Positions 15,189 through 24,103 of a DNA stretch of 64,000 nucleotides are shown in pieces. The stretch covers positions 175,343 through 239,342 of the forward strand of contig JARKPR010000012.1 in NCBI GenBank assembly GCA_029975165.1, read 5' to 3'. Position 1 is the first letter of the stretch. The number at the start of each line of letters is the position of its first letter. The position numbers and the translations under genes were made by a program. The notes beneath the pieces are model-generated. The model searched no databases. It saw only the letters and a list, made by a program, of their open reading frames with translations, and was not told the origin of the DNA. The DNA comes from Selenomonadales bacterium (GTDB lineage: Bacteria > Bacillota > Negativicutes > Sporomusales > UBA7701).

Positions 15189-17849
15189 TTAGCTGGGTTT
15201 CACCAGTTCCATCGTGAACGCCTCGATGATATCGCCTTCCTTGACGTCGCGGAACCGCTCGATGGTGATGCCGCACTCGTAGCCGGCGGCGACCTCCTTG
15301 ACGTCGTCCTTGAACCGCCGCAACGATTCGACCTTGCCCTCGTGGACGACGACGCCGTTGCGGATGATGCGCACCTGCGACGCGCTGGTTATCTTGCCCT
15401 CCAGCACGTACGAGCCGGCGACGATCGCCTTGGGCACGGAAATAAGCTGCCGTACCTCGACGCGTCCGAGCACCACTTCCTTGAACTCGGGGGCGAGCAT
15501 GCCGGTCATGGCCGCCTCCACATCATTGATGGCCTCGTAAATAACCCGGTAGAGGCGGACATCGATTTTCTCCTTGTCGGCCGCCTGGCGGGCGTTGGCG
15601 TCGGGGCGGACGTTGAAGCCGATGATCAGCGCGTTGGCGGTCGACGCCAGCATGACGTCCGACTCGTTGATCGCGCCCACGCCGGCATGGACGATGTTGA
15701 CCCGCACCTCTTTGTTCTTGAGGTTCTGCAGCGACTGGCGCAAAGCCTCGATCGACCCCTGCACGTCGGCCTTGACGACGATGTTCAGATCCTTGAGCGT
15801 GCCCTCCTGGATATGCTTGAACAGGTCGTCGAGCGACACCTTCTGGGTCTGGGCCTGCTCCTCCGTCCGCTTCTTGGCGGCCCGCTTCTCGGCCACCGCG
15901 CGGGCGGTGCGCTCGTCGACGGCGTACAGCACGTCGCCGGCCTGGGGAACGTCCGACAGGCCGAGCACCTCCACCGGCGTGGCCGGCAGGGCCTTCTTCA
16001 CCTTGTCGCCGCGGTCGTTGATCATCGCCCGCACCTTGCCGAAGGCGACGCCGGCGATGATCGAATCGCCGACATGCAGCGTTCCCTTCTGGACGAGGAC
16101 GGTGGCCACCGGGCCGCGGCCCTTGTCCAGCTGGGCCTCGATGATCGTGCCGAGGGCCGGCCGGTTGGGGTTGGCCTTCAGATCGCCCACCTCGGCCACC
16201 AGCAGAATCATCTCCAGCAGGTCGGGGATGCCCTGTTTCGTATACGCCGACACCGGCACCATGATCGTCTCGCCGCCCCAATCCTCGGGCAGCAGGCCGT
16301 GATCGGACAACTGCTGCTTGACCCGGTCGGGGTTGGCGCCGGGACGGTCGATCTTGTTGATCGCCACGATGATCGGCACCTTGGCCGCCTTGGCGTGGTT
16401 GAGCGCCTCGATCGTCTGCGGCATCACGCCGTCGTCCGCGGCCACCACCAGGATGGCGATGTCGGTGACGTTGGCGCCGCGGGCCCGCATGGCCGTAAAA
16501 GCCTCATGGCCGGGAGTGTCGAGGAAGACGATCCGCTTGCCCTGGTGGTTGACCTGATAGGCGCCGATATGCTGCGTGATGCCGCCCGCTTCCTGGGCGG
16601 TCACGTTCGTCTGGCGGATGGAATCCAGGAGCGACGTCTTGCCATGGTCGACGTGGCCCATGATGGTTACCACCGGCGGCCGCGTCTGCAGACTGGCCGG
16701 ATCGTCCTCGATAGCGGCGATCTCGGTCGGGTCGGCCTCGGGCGGCAACTCCTCCACCGTCACGCCGAACTCGCTGCCCACGATGACGGCGGTGTCGTAA
16801 TCGATCTCCTGGTTTATCGTCGCCATGATGCCGAGCATCATGAGCTTCTTGATGATCTCGCTTACTTCCCGGCCCATCTTCGCGGCCAGGTCCTTGACGG
16901 TCAGCGACGGGCCGATCTTGATGTTCTTCGGCCTCACCGGTTCCGGCTTCGGCGCTTGCGGCCGCTGTCCGCCGGAGGCGTGACGCCCGGCCGGGCCGCG
17001 GCGGTTGCTGTCGCCCCGATCCCCGAACGGCCGGCCCTGATCGCGGCGGCCTCCCTGGCCCGGGCGCGGCGAAGCAGGACGGCCCGGCGACCCGCCGGCC
17101 GGCCTACCGCCGGTTTGCGGACCCTGGCCTGGGCGCGGCGCGGCAGGACGGCCCGGCGGCCCGCCGGCCGGCCGGCCGCCGGCTTGCGGTCCTTGGCCGG
17201 GACGCGGCCCCATCGGCGGGCGGCCTTGCTGCTGCCCCTGCGGCGGTCTGCCGCCGTACTGCTGCGGTCCCTGGCCCTGACCCGGCCGCGGCCCCATGGG
17301 CGGACGGCCTTGCGGCGGTTGCCCCATCGGCGGCCTGCCGCCGTACTGCTGCGGTCCCGGCCCCTGGCTCTGGCCCGGCCGCGGTCCCATCGGCGGGCGG
17401 TTTTGCGGCGGCTGCCCTTGCGGCGGCCTGCCGCCGTACTGCTGCGGTCCCGGCCCCTGGCTCTGGCCGGGACGCGGTCCCATCGGCGGGCGGTTTTGCG
17501 GCGGCTGCCCCACCGGCGGCCTGCCGCCAGGCTGCTGCGGTCCCGGCCCCTGGCTCTGGCCGGGACGCGGCCCCATCGGCGGGCGGTTTTGCGGCGGCTG
17601 CCCCACCGGCGGCCTGCCGCCGGGCTGCTGCGTCACCGGCGGCCTTGCGGCCGGCGCCGCCGGCTTCGCGCCCTCCTCGGGCGCGCCGGTCTTGCGGGCG
17701 AAAGTACGGTCGATAATCGCCTTCTCGGGATCGTCGAGGCTGGCCATGTGGTTCTTGACGACTATGTTGTTGCGAGCCAGGATGTCGATAATCACCTTGC
17801 TCGTAGTGTTATAATCCTTGGCAAGTTCATAGACCCGGTATTTGGACAT
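15189..17849 (-). CDS. infB: Translation initiation factor IF-2
   Basis: 886 residues. IF-2 is the GTPase that brings initiator tRNA to the 30S subunit and promotes subunit joining. The order is: an N-terminal IF2N domain ([19 protein letters not shown], about 1-55); a Pro/Gly/Gln-rich linker with tandem repeats (about 70-280); a second IF2N-like helix ([16 protein letters not shown]); the G domain with GHVDHGKTS (near 394), DTPGHEAF and NKIDRPG; then domains II-IV. The linker is unusually repetitive (see separate entry). It is within the rimP operon, 34 bases after ylxQ. Confidence 0.98.
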   Translation of the reverse strand: MSKYRVYELAKDYNTTSKVIIDILARNNIVVKNHMASLDDPEKAIIDRTFARKTGAPEEGAKPAAPAARPPVTQQPGGRPPVGQPPQNRPPMGPRPGQSQGPGPQQPGGRPPVGQPPQNRPPMGPRPGQSQGPGPQQYGGRPPQGQPPQNRPPMGPRPGQSQGPGPQQYGGRPPMGQPPQGRPPMGPRPGQGQGPQQYGGRPPQGQQQGRPPMGPRPGQGPQAGGRPAGGPPGRPAAPRPGQGPQTGGRPAGGSPGRPASPRPGQGGRRDQGRPFGDRGDSNRRGPAGRHASGGQRPQAPKPEPVRPKNIKIGPSLTVKDLAAKMGREVSEIIKKLMMLGIMATINQEIDYDTAVIVGSEFGVTVEELPPEADPTEIAAIEDDPASLQTRPPVVTIMGHVDHGKTSLLDSIRQTNVTAQEAGGITQHIGAYQVNHQGKRIVFLDTPGHEAFTAMRARGANVTDIAILVVAADDGVMPQTIEALNHAKAAKVPIIVAINKIDRPGANPDRVKQQLSDHGLLPEDWGGETIMVPVSAYTKQGIPDLLEMILLVAEVGDLKANPNRPALGTIIEAQLDKGRGPVATVLVQKGTLHVGDSIIAGVAFGKVRAMINDRGDKVKKALPATPVEVLGLSDVPQAGDVLYAVDERTARAVAEKRAAKKRTEEQAQTQKVSLDDLFKHIQEGTLKDLNIVVKADVQGSIEALRQSLQNLKNKEVRVNIVHAGVGAINESDVMLASTANALIIGFNVRPDANARQAADKEKIDVRLYRVIYEAINDVEAAMTGMLAPEFKEVVLGRVEVRQLISVPKAIVAGSYVLEGKITSASQVRIIRNGVVVHEGKVESLRRFKDDVKEVAAGYECGITIERFRDVKEGDIIEAFTMELVKPS
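17200..17640. repeat. 93-bp (31-residue) tandem repeats in infB
   Basis: The IF-2 linker contains three near-identical 31-residue units ([18 protein letters not shown] followed by GPGPQQ and GGRPP), then shortened copies of about 29 and 25 residues, and finally shorter [11 protein letters not shown] repeats down to about 17040. The first three DNA units differ at only a few bases, so they are likely recent duplications and length-variable. Confidence 0.9.
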
Positions 17850-17883
17850 TCATCCACCCCCAAAATTCTTCCGTGGCACGAGT

Positions 17884-18189
17884 TCAGGCCTTCAGCGCCT
17901 CGCCGACCGCCTTGGCGAAACCGGCGTCGGTCACGGCGAGCGCGGCCCGGGCGGGGCGCCCGGTGGCCTGGCCCAACTCGTCCTTGGAAAGTCCTTCATG
18001 GCACGCGACCTGAAAATAAGCGGCCAGATCGCGGTAACTTTTCTTCGTGTTGTCGGCGGCATCGGCCGCGATCAGCACCAGCTTTGCCCTGCCGGCGCGG
18101 ACGGCGTGCTCCACGGCCACCTCGCCCGAGGCAATCCTGCCGGCCTTCTGGGCCAAACCCAGCAGCGACATCAGCCGGGCGCGGTTCAT
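17884..18189 (-). CDS. ylxQ: YlxQ / L7Ae-family RNA-binding protein
   Basis: 101 residues starting MNRARLMSLLGLAQKAGRIA. L7Ae-fold proteins bind kink-turn RNAs; YlxQ is ribosome-associated in Bacillus, where its exact job is unclear. The signature AGRIASGEVAVEHAVRAGRAKLVLIAADAADNTKKSY is complete in the first half. Start overlaps the ylxR stop by 4 bases, so translation is coupled. It sits in the standard place between ylxR and infB. Confidence 0.94.
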   Translation of the reverse strand: MNRARLMSLLGLAQKAGRIASGEVAVEHAVRAGRAKLVLIAADAADNTKKSYRDLAAYFQVACHEGLSKDELGQATGRPARAALAVTDAGFAKAVGEALKA

Positions 18190-18452
18190 GGCTGCTTCAG
18201 CCCGGCCCGTAGCGCGGCGAACACTTCCTCGCTGATCGCGTGCTCCAGCGCCTTCTCCAGGCGTTTCGCCTTCACCGCTTTCGCTAGGCATTCCTCGCTC
18301 GGGCACACGTACGCGCCTCGGCCGGCCTTCTTGCCGGTAGCGTCGAGCATAATGGCCCCCTCGGGCGTACGCACCACCCGCAGCAGCTCCTTCTTGGTCT
18401 TCATGCTCTGGCAGCCCACGCACATCCTCTGGGGAACCTTCTTCTGCTTCAC
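18186..18452 (-). CDS. rnpM: YlxR family RNase P modulator
   Basis: 88 residues from a GTG start behind GGGGGGAGCCCG. YlxR/RnpM binds the RNase P RNA and tunes its activity in Bacillus; it was earlier described as a nucleoid protein. The signature is intact: RMCVGCQSMKTKKELLRVVR and GRGAYVCPSEECLAKAVK, including the two Cys pairs. It lies 14 bases after nusA and overlaps ylxQ. Confidence 0.95.
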   Translation of the reverse strand: MKQKKVPQRMCVGCQSMKTKKELLRVVRTPEGAIMLDATGKKAGRGAYVCPSEECLAKAVKAKRLEKALEHAISEEVFAALRAGLKQP

Positions 18453-18466
18453 CGGGCTCCCCCCCT

Positions 18467-19516
18467 TTACACAAGCTCCTGAACCTGAACCTGGGACTCG
18501 CTCTTGATATCGATCTTCCAGCCGGTCAGCTTCGCCGCCAATCTAGCGTTCTGGCCTTCCTTGCCGATGGCCAGCGACAGTTGGTAATCCGGCACGATGA
18601 CGCGCGACACCTTCTCGGTCTCGTTCACGTCCACCGCCACGACCTTGGCCGGGCTGAGAGCATTGGCGATATACTTGGCAGGGTCGGCGTTCCACTTCAC
18701 GATATCGATCTTCTCGCCCTTGAGCTCGTTGACGATCGTCTGCACCCGCATACCCTTGTGGCCGACGCAGGCGCCGACCGGGTCGACATTCTCGTCGCGG
18801 GAATGGACGGCGATCTTCGACCGCAGGCCGGGCTCGCGGGCCACCGACTTGATCTCGACGATGCCGTCGTGGATCTCGGGGACCTCCAGCTCGAACAGCC
18901 GTTTCAGCAGGCCTGGATGGGTGCGGGAAACGAGGATCTGTGGCCCCTTGGTCGTCTTCTTGACCTCGATTATATACGTCTTGATGCGGTCGCCGTGACG
19001 GTACAGCTCGCCGGGGATCTGCTCCGACGGCTGGAGGATGGCCTCCGCCTTGCCGAGGTCGACGAAAACATTCTTGGCCTCGATGCGCTGCACGATGCCG
19101 GTGACGATATCGCTCTCCCGGCTGGAGTACTCCTCATAGATGATGCCGCGCTCGGCCTCGCGGATGCGCTGCACGACAACCTGCTTGGCCGTCTGGGCGG
19201 CGATGCGGCCGAAATTCTTCGGCGTCACCTCCAGCTCCACCACGTCCTCCAGCACATAGCGCGGGTCGATATCCTGCGCCTCCGCCAGGGAAATCTCCAG
19301 ACGCGGGTCCGCGACCTCCTCCGTCACCGCCTTGCGGGCGTAAACGTGGATCTCGCCCGTATCGCGGTCCAGCGCCACGCGGACATTCTGCGCCGAGCTG
19401 AAATTGCGCTTATAGGCCGAAATCAGGGCAGCCTCGATAGCATCGAACAAGATTTCAGGTGCGATACCCTTCTCCTTCCCCAACTGCTCGAAGGCCTGCA
19501 TGAACTCTGCATTCAT
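18467..19516 (-). CDS. nusA: Transcription termination/antitermination protein NusA
   Basis: 349 residues, the short Bacillota form without the C-terminal acidic repeats. NusA binds RNA polymerase and controls pausing and termination. N-terminal domain about 1-130; S1 domain about 135-200 ([20 protein letters not shown]); KH1 and KH2 about 205-345 ([40 protein letters not shown]). It starts 36 bases after rimP. The usual gene order rimP-nusA-ylxR-ylxQ-infB is complete. Confidence 0.98.
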   Translation of the reverse strand: MNAEFMQAFEQLGKEKGIAPEILFDAIEAALISAYKRNFSSAQNVRVALDRDTGEIHVYARKAVTEEVADPRLEISLAEAQDIDPRYVLEDVVELEVTPKNFGRIAAQTAKQVVVQRIREAERGIIYEEYSSRESDIVTGIVQRIEAKNVFVDLGKAEAILQPSEQIPGELYRHGDRIKTYIIEVKKTTKGPQILVSRTHPGLLKRLFELEVPEIHDGIVEIKSVAREPGLRSKIAVHSRDENVDPVGACVGHKGMRVQTIVNELKGEKIDIVKWNADPAKYIANALSPAKVVAVDVNETEKVSRVIVPDYQLSLAIGKEGQNARLAAKLTGWKIDIKSESQVQVQELV

Positions 19517-19552
19517 TTTGATTCTCTACCCCCTATTCAATTTTCCTATTTG

Positions 19553-20011
19553 TCAAAACTCCACATGGAGTTTTACCAGCGAAGCCTGATCGCGCGGGAT
19601 GCTCAGCGGCGCGCCGTCGACCTCCAGGCTGATGCCGCCGTCGTCGGCGGCCAGCAGCGTGCCCACCAGCGTTTTGCGGCCGTTCACCGGCGCGAACGTA
19701 TGCACCTCCACCTTATCGCCCAAATGGCGGGCGAAATCCTTCGCCTTCTTCAGCGGTCGGTCGAGGCCGGGCGAGGACACCTCGAGGAAATAGCTGTCCC
19801 TGATCGGGTCGAGCTCGTCGAGCTTCTTTTCCAGGCGCTCGCTCACCCACTGGCAATCCTCCACGCCGATGCCGCCCTCCTTGGCCAGATACACGCGCAG
19901 ATACCAGTCCCGCTCCTTCACGTACTCCACGTCCACCAGCTCCAGGGCCGTGCCGTGGATAATCTCGCTCACCAGCTTTTCCACCAGCATCTCGATCTCT
20001 TTCGCAGCCAT
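19553..20011 (-). CDS. rimP: Ribosome maturation factor RimP
   Basis: 152 residues from MAAKEIEMLVEKL; a GGGAG site lies 10 bases ahead. In-frame TTG codons three codons upstream would sit on the site. RimP assists 30S assembly around S12. The motifs GTALELVDVEYVKERDWYLRV and YFLEVSSPGLDRPL are diagnostic. It is the first gene of the rimP-ribF operon, behind a consensus promoter and a 160-base structured leader. Confidence 0.97.
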   Translation of the reverse strand: MAAKEIEMLVEKLVSEIIHGTALELVDVEYVKERDWYLRVYLAKEGGIGVEDCQWVSERLEKKLDELDPIRDSYFLEVSSPGLDRPLKKAKDFARHLGDKVEVHTFAPVNGRKTLVGTLLAADDGGISLEVDGAPLSIPRDQASLVKLHVEF

Positions 20012-20054
20012 ATCGATCAACTCCCGTTATGCGATGTAGCGGCCGCGCCATGCC

Positions 20055-20151
20055 GGCCCAGTCTTAGTTTAGCCTGGGCCGTTCCCCCTCATACCGTCCG
20101 GTGCGGGCGCACCGCGGCCATAAGATGAAAGAGTGGGTTTTTACCCACTCT
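20055..20151 (-). promoter_or_regulatory. Two hairpins in the rimP operon leader
   Basis: A perfect 9-bp hairpin (20130-20138 with 20143-20151, loop TTTT on the plus strand) and a second 7-bp GGCCCAG/CTGGGCC hairpin (20055-20061, 20074-20080) lie in the roughly 165-base leader. Neither is followed by a strong T tract, so they look like leader structure rather than simple terminators. A NusA-linked feedback role is possible by analogy only. Confidence 0.55.
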
Positions 20152-20180
20152 CCAACGCGCACTGCTGCATATCCAGAAAC

Positions 20181-20209
20181 ATTATATCACCGCAGGGTAA
20201 AATTTACAA
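20181..20209 (-). promoter_or_regulatory. Sigma-A promoter for the rimP-nusA-infB operon
   Basis: TTGTAA (20204-20209), exactly 17 bases, then a perfect TATAAT (20181-20186), on the minus strand, directly after polC. Confidence 0.88.
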
Positions 20210-20226
20210 TGGGAATCGCAAATAAT

Positions 20227-23200
20227 TCACGCGAACAGCGTGATCTGGTCGTCTTCCGGCAAATCGCCGAGCGCGCCGTGGTCGCGGAGCGTATCGACGA
20301 CCGGCTTGGCCGCCCGGCTGCGCAGGCGCAGATCCTCCACCGACGTGAACGGCTTGTCGCCACGGGCCTGGACGATGTTGCGGGCCGCGGTATCCCCCAC
20401 CCCCTGCAGGCCGGCCAGCGGCGGCAGCAGGCCGCCGTCCACGATCAGGAAGCGGGCGGCGTCCGAGCGGTACAGGTCGACCCGTTCGAACGTGAACCCG
20501 CGCAGATACATCTCCAGCGCCATCTCCAAGATGGTCGCCAGCCCCTTCTCCTTGGCGGTCGCCGCCTGGCCCTTCTGCTCCAGCTCGGCCAGCTTCTGGC
20601 GCAGCACCGGCACGCCCTTCACGATCAGGTCGGCGTCGAACTCCGTGGCCCGCACGCTGAAATACGACGCATAAAAAGCCAGCGGGTAATGGATCTTGCA
20701 GTAAGCGATGCGGAAGGCCATCATCACATACGCCACCGCATGGGCCTTGGGGAACATATACTTGATCTTCTGGCACGACTCCACGTACCAGGCCGGCACG
20801 CCGTGCCCGGCCAGCGCGGCCACGTCGTCGGGCTTGACCCCCTTGCCCTTGCGGACGTCCTCCATCACCTTGAAAGCCGTCTGCGGCTTGACGCCCTTAT
20901 GGATAAGGTAAATCATGATGTCGTCGCGGGCCGAAATCGCCTCGCCCAGCTTGGCCGTGCCGCTCCTGATCAAGTCCTGGGCGTTGTTCAGCCACACGTC
21001 CGTGCCGTGGGAAAAGCCGCTGATGCGCACCAGCTCGCTGAAATTCTGCGGCTTGGTGTCCTCGAGCATCTGGCGGACGAATTTCGTGCCGAACTCGGGG
21101 ACGCCGAACGTGCCCACCGTCGAGCCCAGCTCCTCGGGGGTCAGGCCGAGCGCCGCCGTCGACGAGAACAGACTGAGCGTCGCCGGATCGTCGAAGGGGA
21201 TGGTCTTGGGGTCGCGGCCGGTCAGATCCTCGAGCATCTTGATCACCGTCGGGTCGTCGTGGCCGAGGATGTCCAGCTTGACCAGGCGGCTGGAGATCGA
21301 GTGGTAGTCGAAATGAGTGGTGATGGTCGACGAATTCTTGTCGTCCGCCGGGTACTGGATAGGCGTGAAATGATGGACATCCATGTCCCGCGGCACGACC
21401 ATGATGCCGCCGGGATGCTGGCCGGTCGTCCGCTTCACCCCCGTGCAGCCGCCGATGAGGTGGTTGATGTGGGCGTTGCGGGCCGTCACGCCCTTGTCGG
21501 CGAAATAGTTGCGCACGAAGCCGTAGGCCGTCTTATCGGCGATCGTCGCGATCGTGCCCGCGCGGAAAACGTTATCGCGGCCGAACAGCTCCTCGGTATA
21601 CTTATGGGCCACCGGCTGGTAATCGCCGGAAAAATTCAGATCGATATCAGGCACCTTGTCGCCGTGGAAGCCCATGAAGACGGCGAAGGGGATATCGTGG
21701 CCGTCCTTGACGGCCGGGCCGCCGCACTGCGGGCAGGCGCGGTCGGGGATATCGAAGCCGCTGCCGTACGCGCCGTCGGTGACGAACTCGCTCCACTTGC
21801 AGGCCGGGCAGCGCCAGTGGGGCGGCAGCGGGTTGACCTCGGTGATGTCGGTCATCGTCGCCACGAACGACGAGCCCACCGAGCCGCGCGAGCCGACGAG
21901 GTAGCCGTCGTCGAGCGACTTCTTCACCAGCTTGTGGGCGATGAAATACAGCACGGCGAAGCCGTTGTTGATGATAGAATCGAGCTCCAGCTTCAGGCGG
22001 TCGGCCACAAGGGCCGGCAGAGGCTCGCCGTAAAGCTGGCCGGCCTTGGCGTAGGCCATCGCCCTTATCTGCTCCTCGGCGCCGGGGATCTTCGGCGAAT
22101 ACAGCTCGTCGGGGATGGGCTTCACAGAATCGATTTCGTCGGCGACGCGGCGGGAATTGGCGACCACCACCTCATAGGCCTTCGCCTCGCCCAGGTAGGC
22201 GAACTCGGCCAGCATCTCCCCGGTCGTGCGGAAATACAGCGGCGGCTGGCGGTCGGCGTCGTCGTAGCCCTGGCCGGCCATGAGGATGCGGCGGTATACC
22301 TCGTCCTCCGGATTGAGGAAATGCACGTCGCAGGTGGCGACCACCGGCTTGCCCAGCGCGTCGCCGAGGGCGCACACCTTGCGGTTCAAATCGCGCAGCC
22401 CCTCCGCGTCGGCGATCTTCCCCTGGCGCACGAGAAACTCGTTGTTGTCCGTCGGCTGAATCTCCAGGTAATCGTAGAAAGCGGCGATCTCACGGACCTT
22501 CTCGTCGCTCTCGGCGTTTATGAGCGCTTGCATGCACTCCCCTGCTTCACAGGCGGAACCCAAAATCAGGCCTTCGCGGTGCTCCGCCAGGACGGTTCGC
22601 GGGATGCGGGGCGTGCGGTGCAGATATTTCAGGTGGGACAGCGACACCAGCCGGTAGAGGTTGCGGAGACCGACGCTGTTCTTCGCCAGCAGGATTATAT
22701 GATACGACTGATTGATATCGTCGTCGAACAGGTAGCCCTCCATGCCGTAGATAACCTTGATGCCGGTCTTGGCCGCCGCCTCCTCCGCCTCCGGGAAGGC
22801 CTGCACCACCCCGTGGTCGGTGATCGCCACCGCCGGGTGGCCCCACTTCACGGCCGTCTTCACCAGCGCCTTGGCGGCCACGACGGCGTCGAGAGCGCTC
22901 ATGCGGGTATGGGCGTGCAGCTCCACCCGTTTTTCGGCCGCGTCATCGCTCCGTTCCGGCTTGGGCAGGCGGACCATGCTGTCGGCGAAAATCACCAGCT
23001 CGTTGGCATATTTGTCGAACTGCACCGTGCCCTTCACCTTCGCCAGCATGCCGTCGGTCAAAGCCCCGGCCAGCTTGGCGGCCTGGTCCTTATCGTCGAA
23101 AAACGCCTTGCCGCTGATCCCGCCGCCCAGATCGGCGAGATCGAACGTCAGCAGCGTGCGGCCCGACTTCAGCTCCCGCAGCTCGTGCTTGACGAGCTGG

Positions 23201-23934
23201 CCGGCCACGACGATGTTGCGCCCCTCCTCCTCGATGCTTGCCAGGGGAACGGCGTCGCCTTTGATGGCGCGGCCGAACAGCAGCGGGTTATCGGCCTTCT
23301 TTTTCGCGGCCGGCGGCGCGGGCGGCGCTGCCAGGGGCTCGCGGTAATCGCCGTTGTCGTCGTCGCCGCCCGGCTCGGGTTCGGGGGCGGTGCCGGTCAG
23401 GAAGGCGACCGCGCAGGCGACGCCGAACTGCTCGGCCGCGAACGCCCTGATAGCCTTGTCGACGCTGCGGGCGGCGAGGATCTGGGCCGACAGGTCGCCC
23501 GCCGTCTCCAGCACCAGGGTATGGCCGTCGAACTGCCATCTGGCCCCGGTCAGCAGGTGGCCGATCGTCGGGTTGCCGGCGGCGATGCGGGCGGCGAAAT
23601 CCGGCCAGTCGGTCGCCAGGTATTCCTCGAAGCCTTTGGACACCGTGGTCGCAAACGTGGCCCTCGCCAGGCCGCAGCGGCTGCAGAGCTGGGCGGCGGC
23701 CCGGTCGAGCAGGCCGGCCGGCAGCGGCGCCGGGGCGGCGACATGGACCTCCCACCCCGCGGCGTCGGTATCGACGAGCACCTTGGTCACCGTCGCCGCC
23801 GCCAGGCGGTCGCGCTCCGCGTCGGCCGTCGCGAGCTCCGGCAGCAGGTCGAGCAAATTCTGCGCCTTATCCGGAATGATGCAGTAAGTATGCAAGTAGA
23901 CTCTCTCCCGTTTTACTACTATGGGTTGCGACAC
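20227..23934 (-). CDS. polC: DNA polymerase III alpha subunit, PolC type, without exonuclease insert
   Basis: 1235 residues from GTG; a TTG at 23895 has a better ribosome binding site (GGGAG, 9 bases) and would give 1222. PolC is the main replicative polymerase of Bacillota. Present are an N-terminal domain, an OB domain (about 215-320), a PHP domain starting at HAH (340-342), the C4 zinc module (CPACKW/CPQCGG), the catalytic DIDLNFSGDYQ, KTAYGF fingers, and HhH motifs near the end. Missing is the DEDD 3'-5' exonuclease of about 180 residues normally inserted in PHP: YGMEGYLFDD runs straight into YHIILLAKN near residue 405. PHP metal ligands all appear to be kept. It is 169 bases downstream of proS. 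Confidence 0.97.
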   Translation of the reverse strand: MSQPIVVKRERVYLHTYCIIPDKAQNLLDLLPELATADAERDRLAAATVTKVLVDTDAAGWEVHVAAPAPLPAGLLDRAAAQLCSRCGLARATFATTVSKGFEEYLATDWPDFAARIAAGNPTIGHLLTGARWQFDGHTLVLETAGDLSAQILAARSVDKAIRAFAAEQFGVACAVAFLTGTAPEPEPGGDDDNGDYREPLAAPPAPPAAKKKADNPLLFGRAIKGDAVPLASIEEEGRNIVVAGQLVKHELRELKSGRTLLTFDLADLGGGISGKAFFDDKDQAAKLAGALTDGMLAKVKGTVQFDKYANELVIFADSMVRLPKPERSDDAAEKRVELHAHTRMSALDAVVAAKALVKTAVKWGHPAVAITDHGVVQAFPEAEEAAAKTGIKVIYGMEGYLFDDDINQSYHIILLAKNSVGLRNLYRLVSLSHLKYLHRTPRIPRTVLAEHREGLILGSACEAGECMQALINAESDEKVREIAAFYDYLEIQPTDNNEFLVRQGKIADAEGLRDLNRKVCALGDALGKPVVATCDVHFLNPEDEVYRRILMAGQGYDDADRQPPLYFRTTGEMLAEFAYLGEAKAYEVVVANSRRVADEIDSVKPIPDELYSPKIPGAEEQIRAMAYAKAGQLYGEPLPALVADRLKLELDSIINNGFAVLYFIAHKLVKKSLDDGYLVGSRGSVGSSFVATMTDITEVNPLPPHWRCPACKWSEFVTDGAYGSGFDIPDRACPQCGGPAVKDGHDIPFAVFMGFHGDKVPDIDLNFSGDYQPVAHKYTEELFGRDNVFRAGTIATIADKTAYGFVRNYFADKGVTARNAHINHLIGGCTGVKRTTGQHPGGIMVVPRDMDVHHFTPIQYPADDKNSSTITTHFDYHSISSRLVKLDILGHDDPTVIKMLEDLTGRDPKTIPFDDPATLSLFSSTAALGLTPEELGSTVGTFGVPEFGTKFVRQMLEDTKPQNFSELVRISGFSHGTDVWLNNAQDLIRSGTAKLGEAISARDDIMIYLIHKGVKPQTAFKVMEDVRKGKGVKPDDVAALAGHGVPAWYVESCQKIKYMFPKAHAVAYVMMAFRIAYCKIHYPLAFYASYFSVRATEFDADLIVKGVPVLRQKLAELEQKGQAATAKEKGLATILEMALEMYLRGFTFERVDLYRSDAARFLIVDGGLLPPLAGLQGVGDTAARNIVQARGDKPFTSVEDLRLRSRAAKPVVDTLRDHGALGDLPEDDQITLFA

Positions 23935-24069
23935 ATATCTTGGGGATGAATGGCAACTATACTACAATATTTGCGATTTTACCGCCAAATCCTGCTATAG
24001 TTGTAAAAACCTCGACTTTTACCACTACCATAATTCGACTTAAATCGTCACGTGCGCGGGGCGGCAAAG

Positions 24070-24093
24070 CGCCCCGGCATTTTCACCGGGGCG
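24070..24093 (-). terminator. Possible terminator after proS
   Basis: CGCCCCGG paired with CCGGGGCG around an 8-base loop, 10 bases after the proS stop. The following T tract is weak (CTTTG), so termination may be partial. Confidence 0.45.
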
Positions 24094-24103
24094 GCGCAAG
24101 GAT

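Noticed and set aside
17200..17640. CRISPR-like spaced repeats
   Set aside because: The units are in frame in infB, contiguous with no unique spacers; they encode the IF-2 linker.
15171..18212. 1013-codon open frame on the plus strand
   Set aside because: Antisense of infB; translation is Arg/Leu/His-rich noise that mirrors the IF-2 repeats.
20101..23949. 1282-codon open frame on the plus strand
   Set aside because: Antisense of polC; high GC lowers stop frequency and its translation is low-complexity without any motif.
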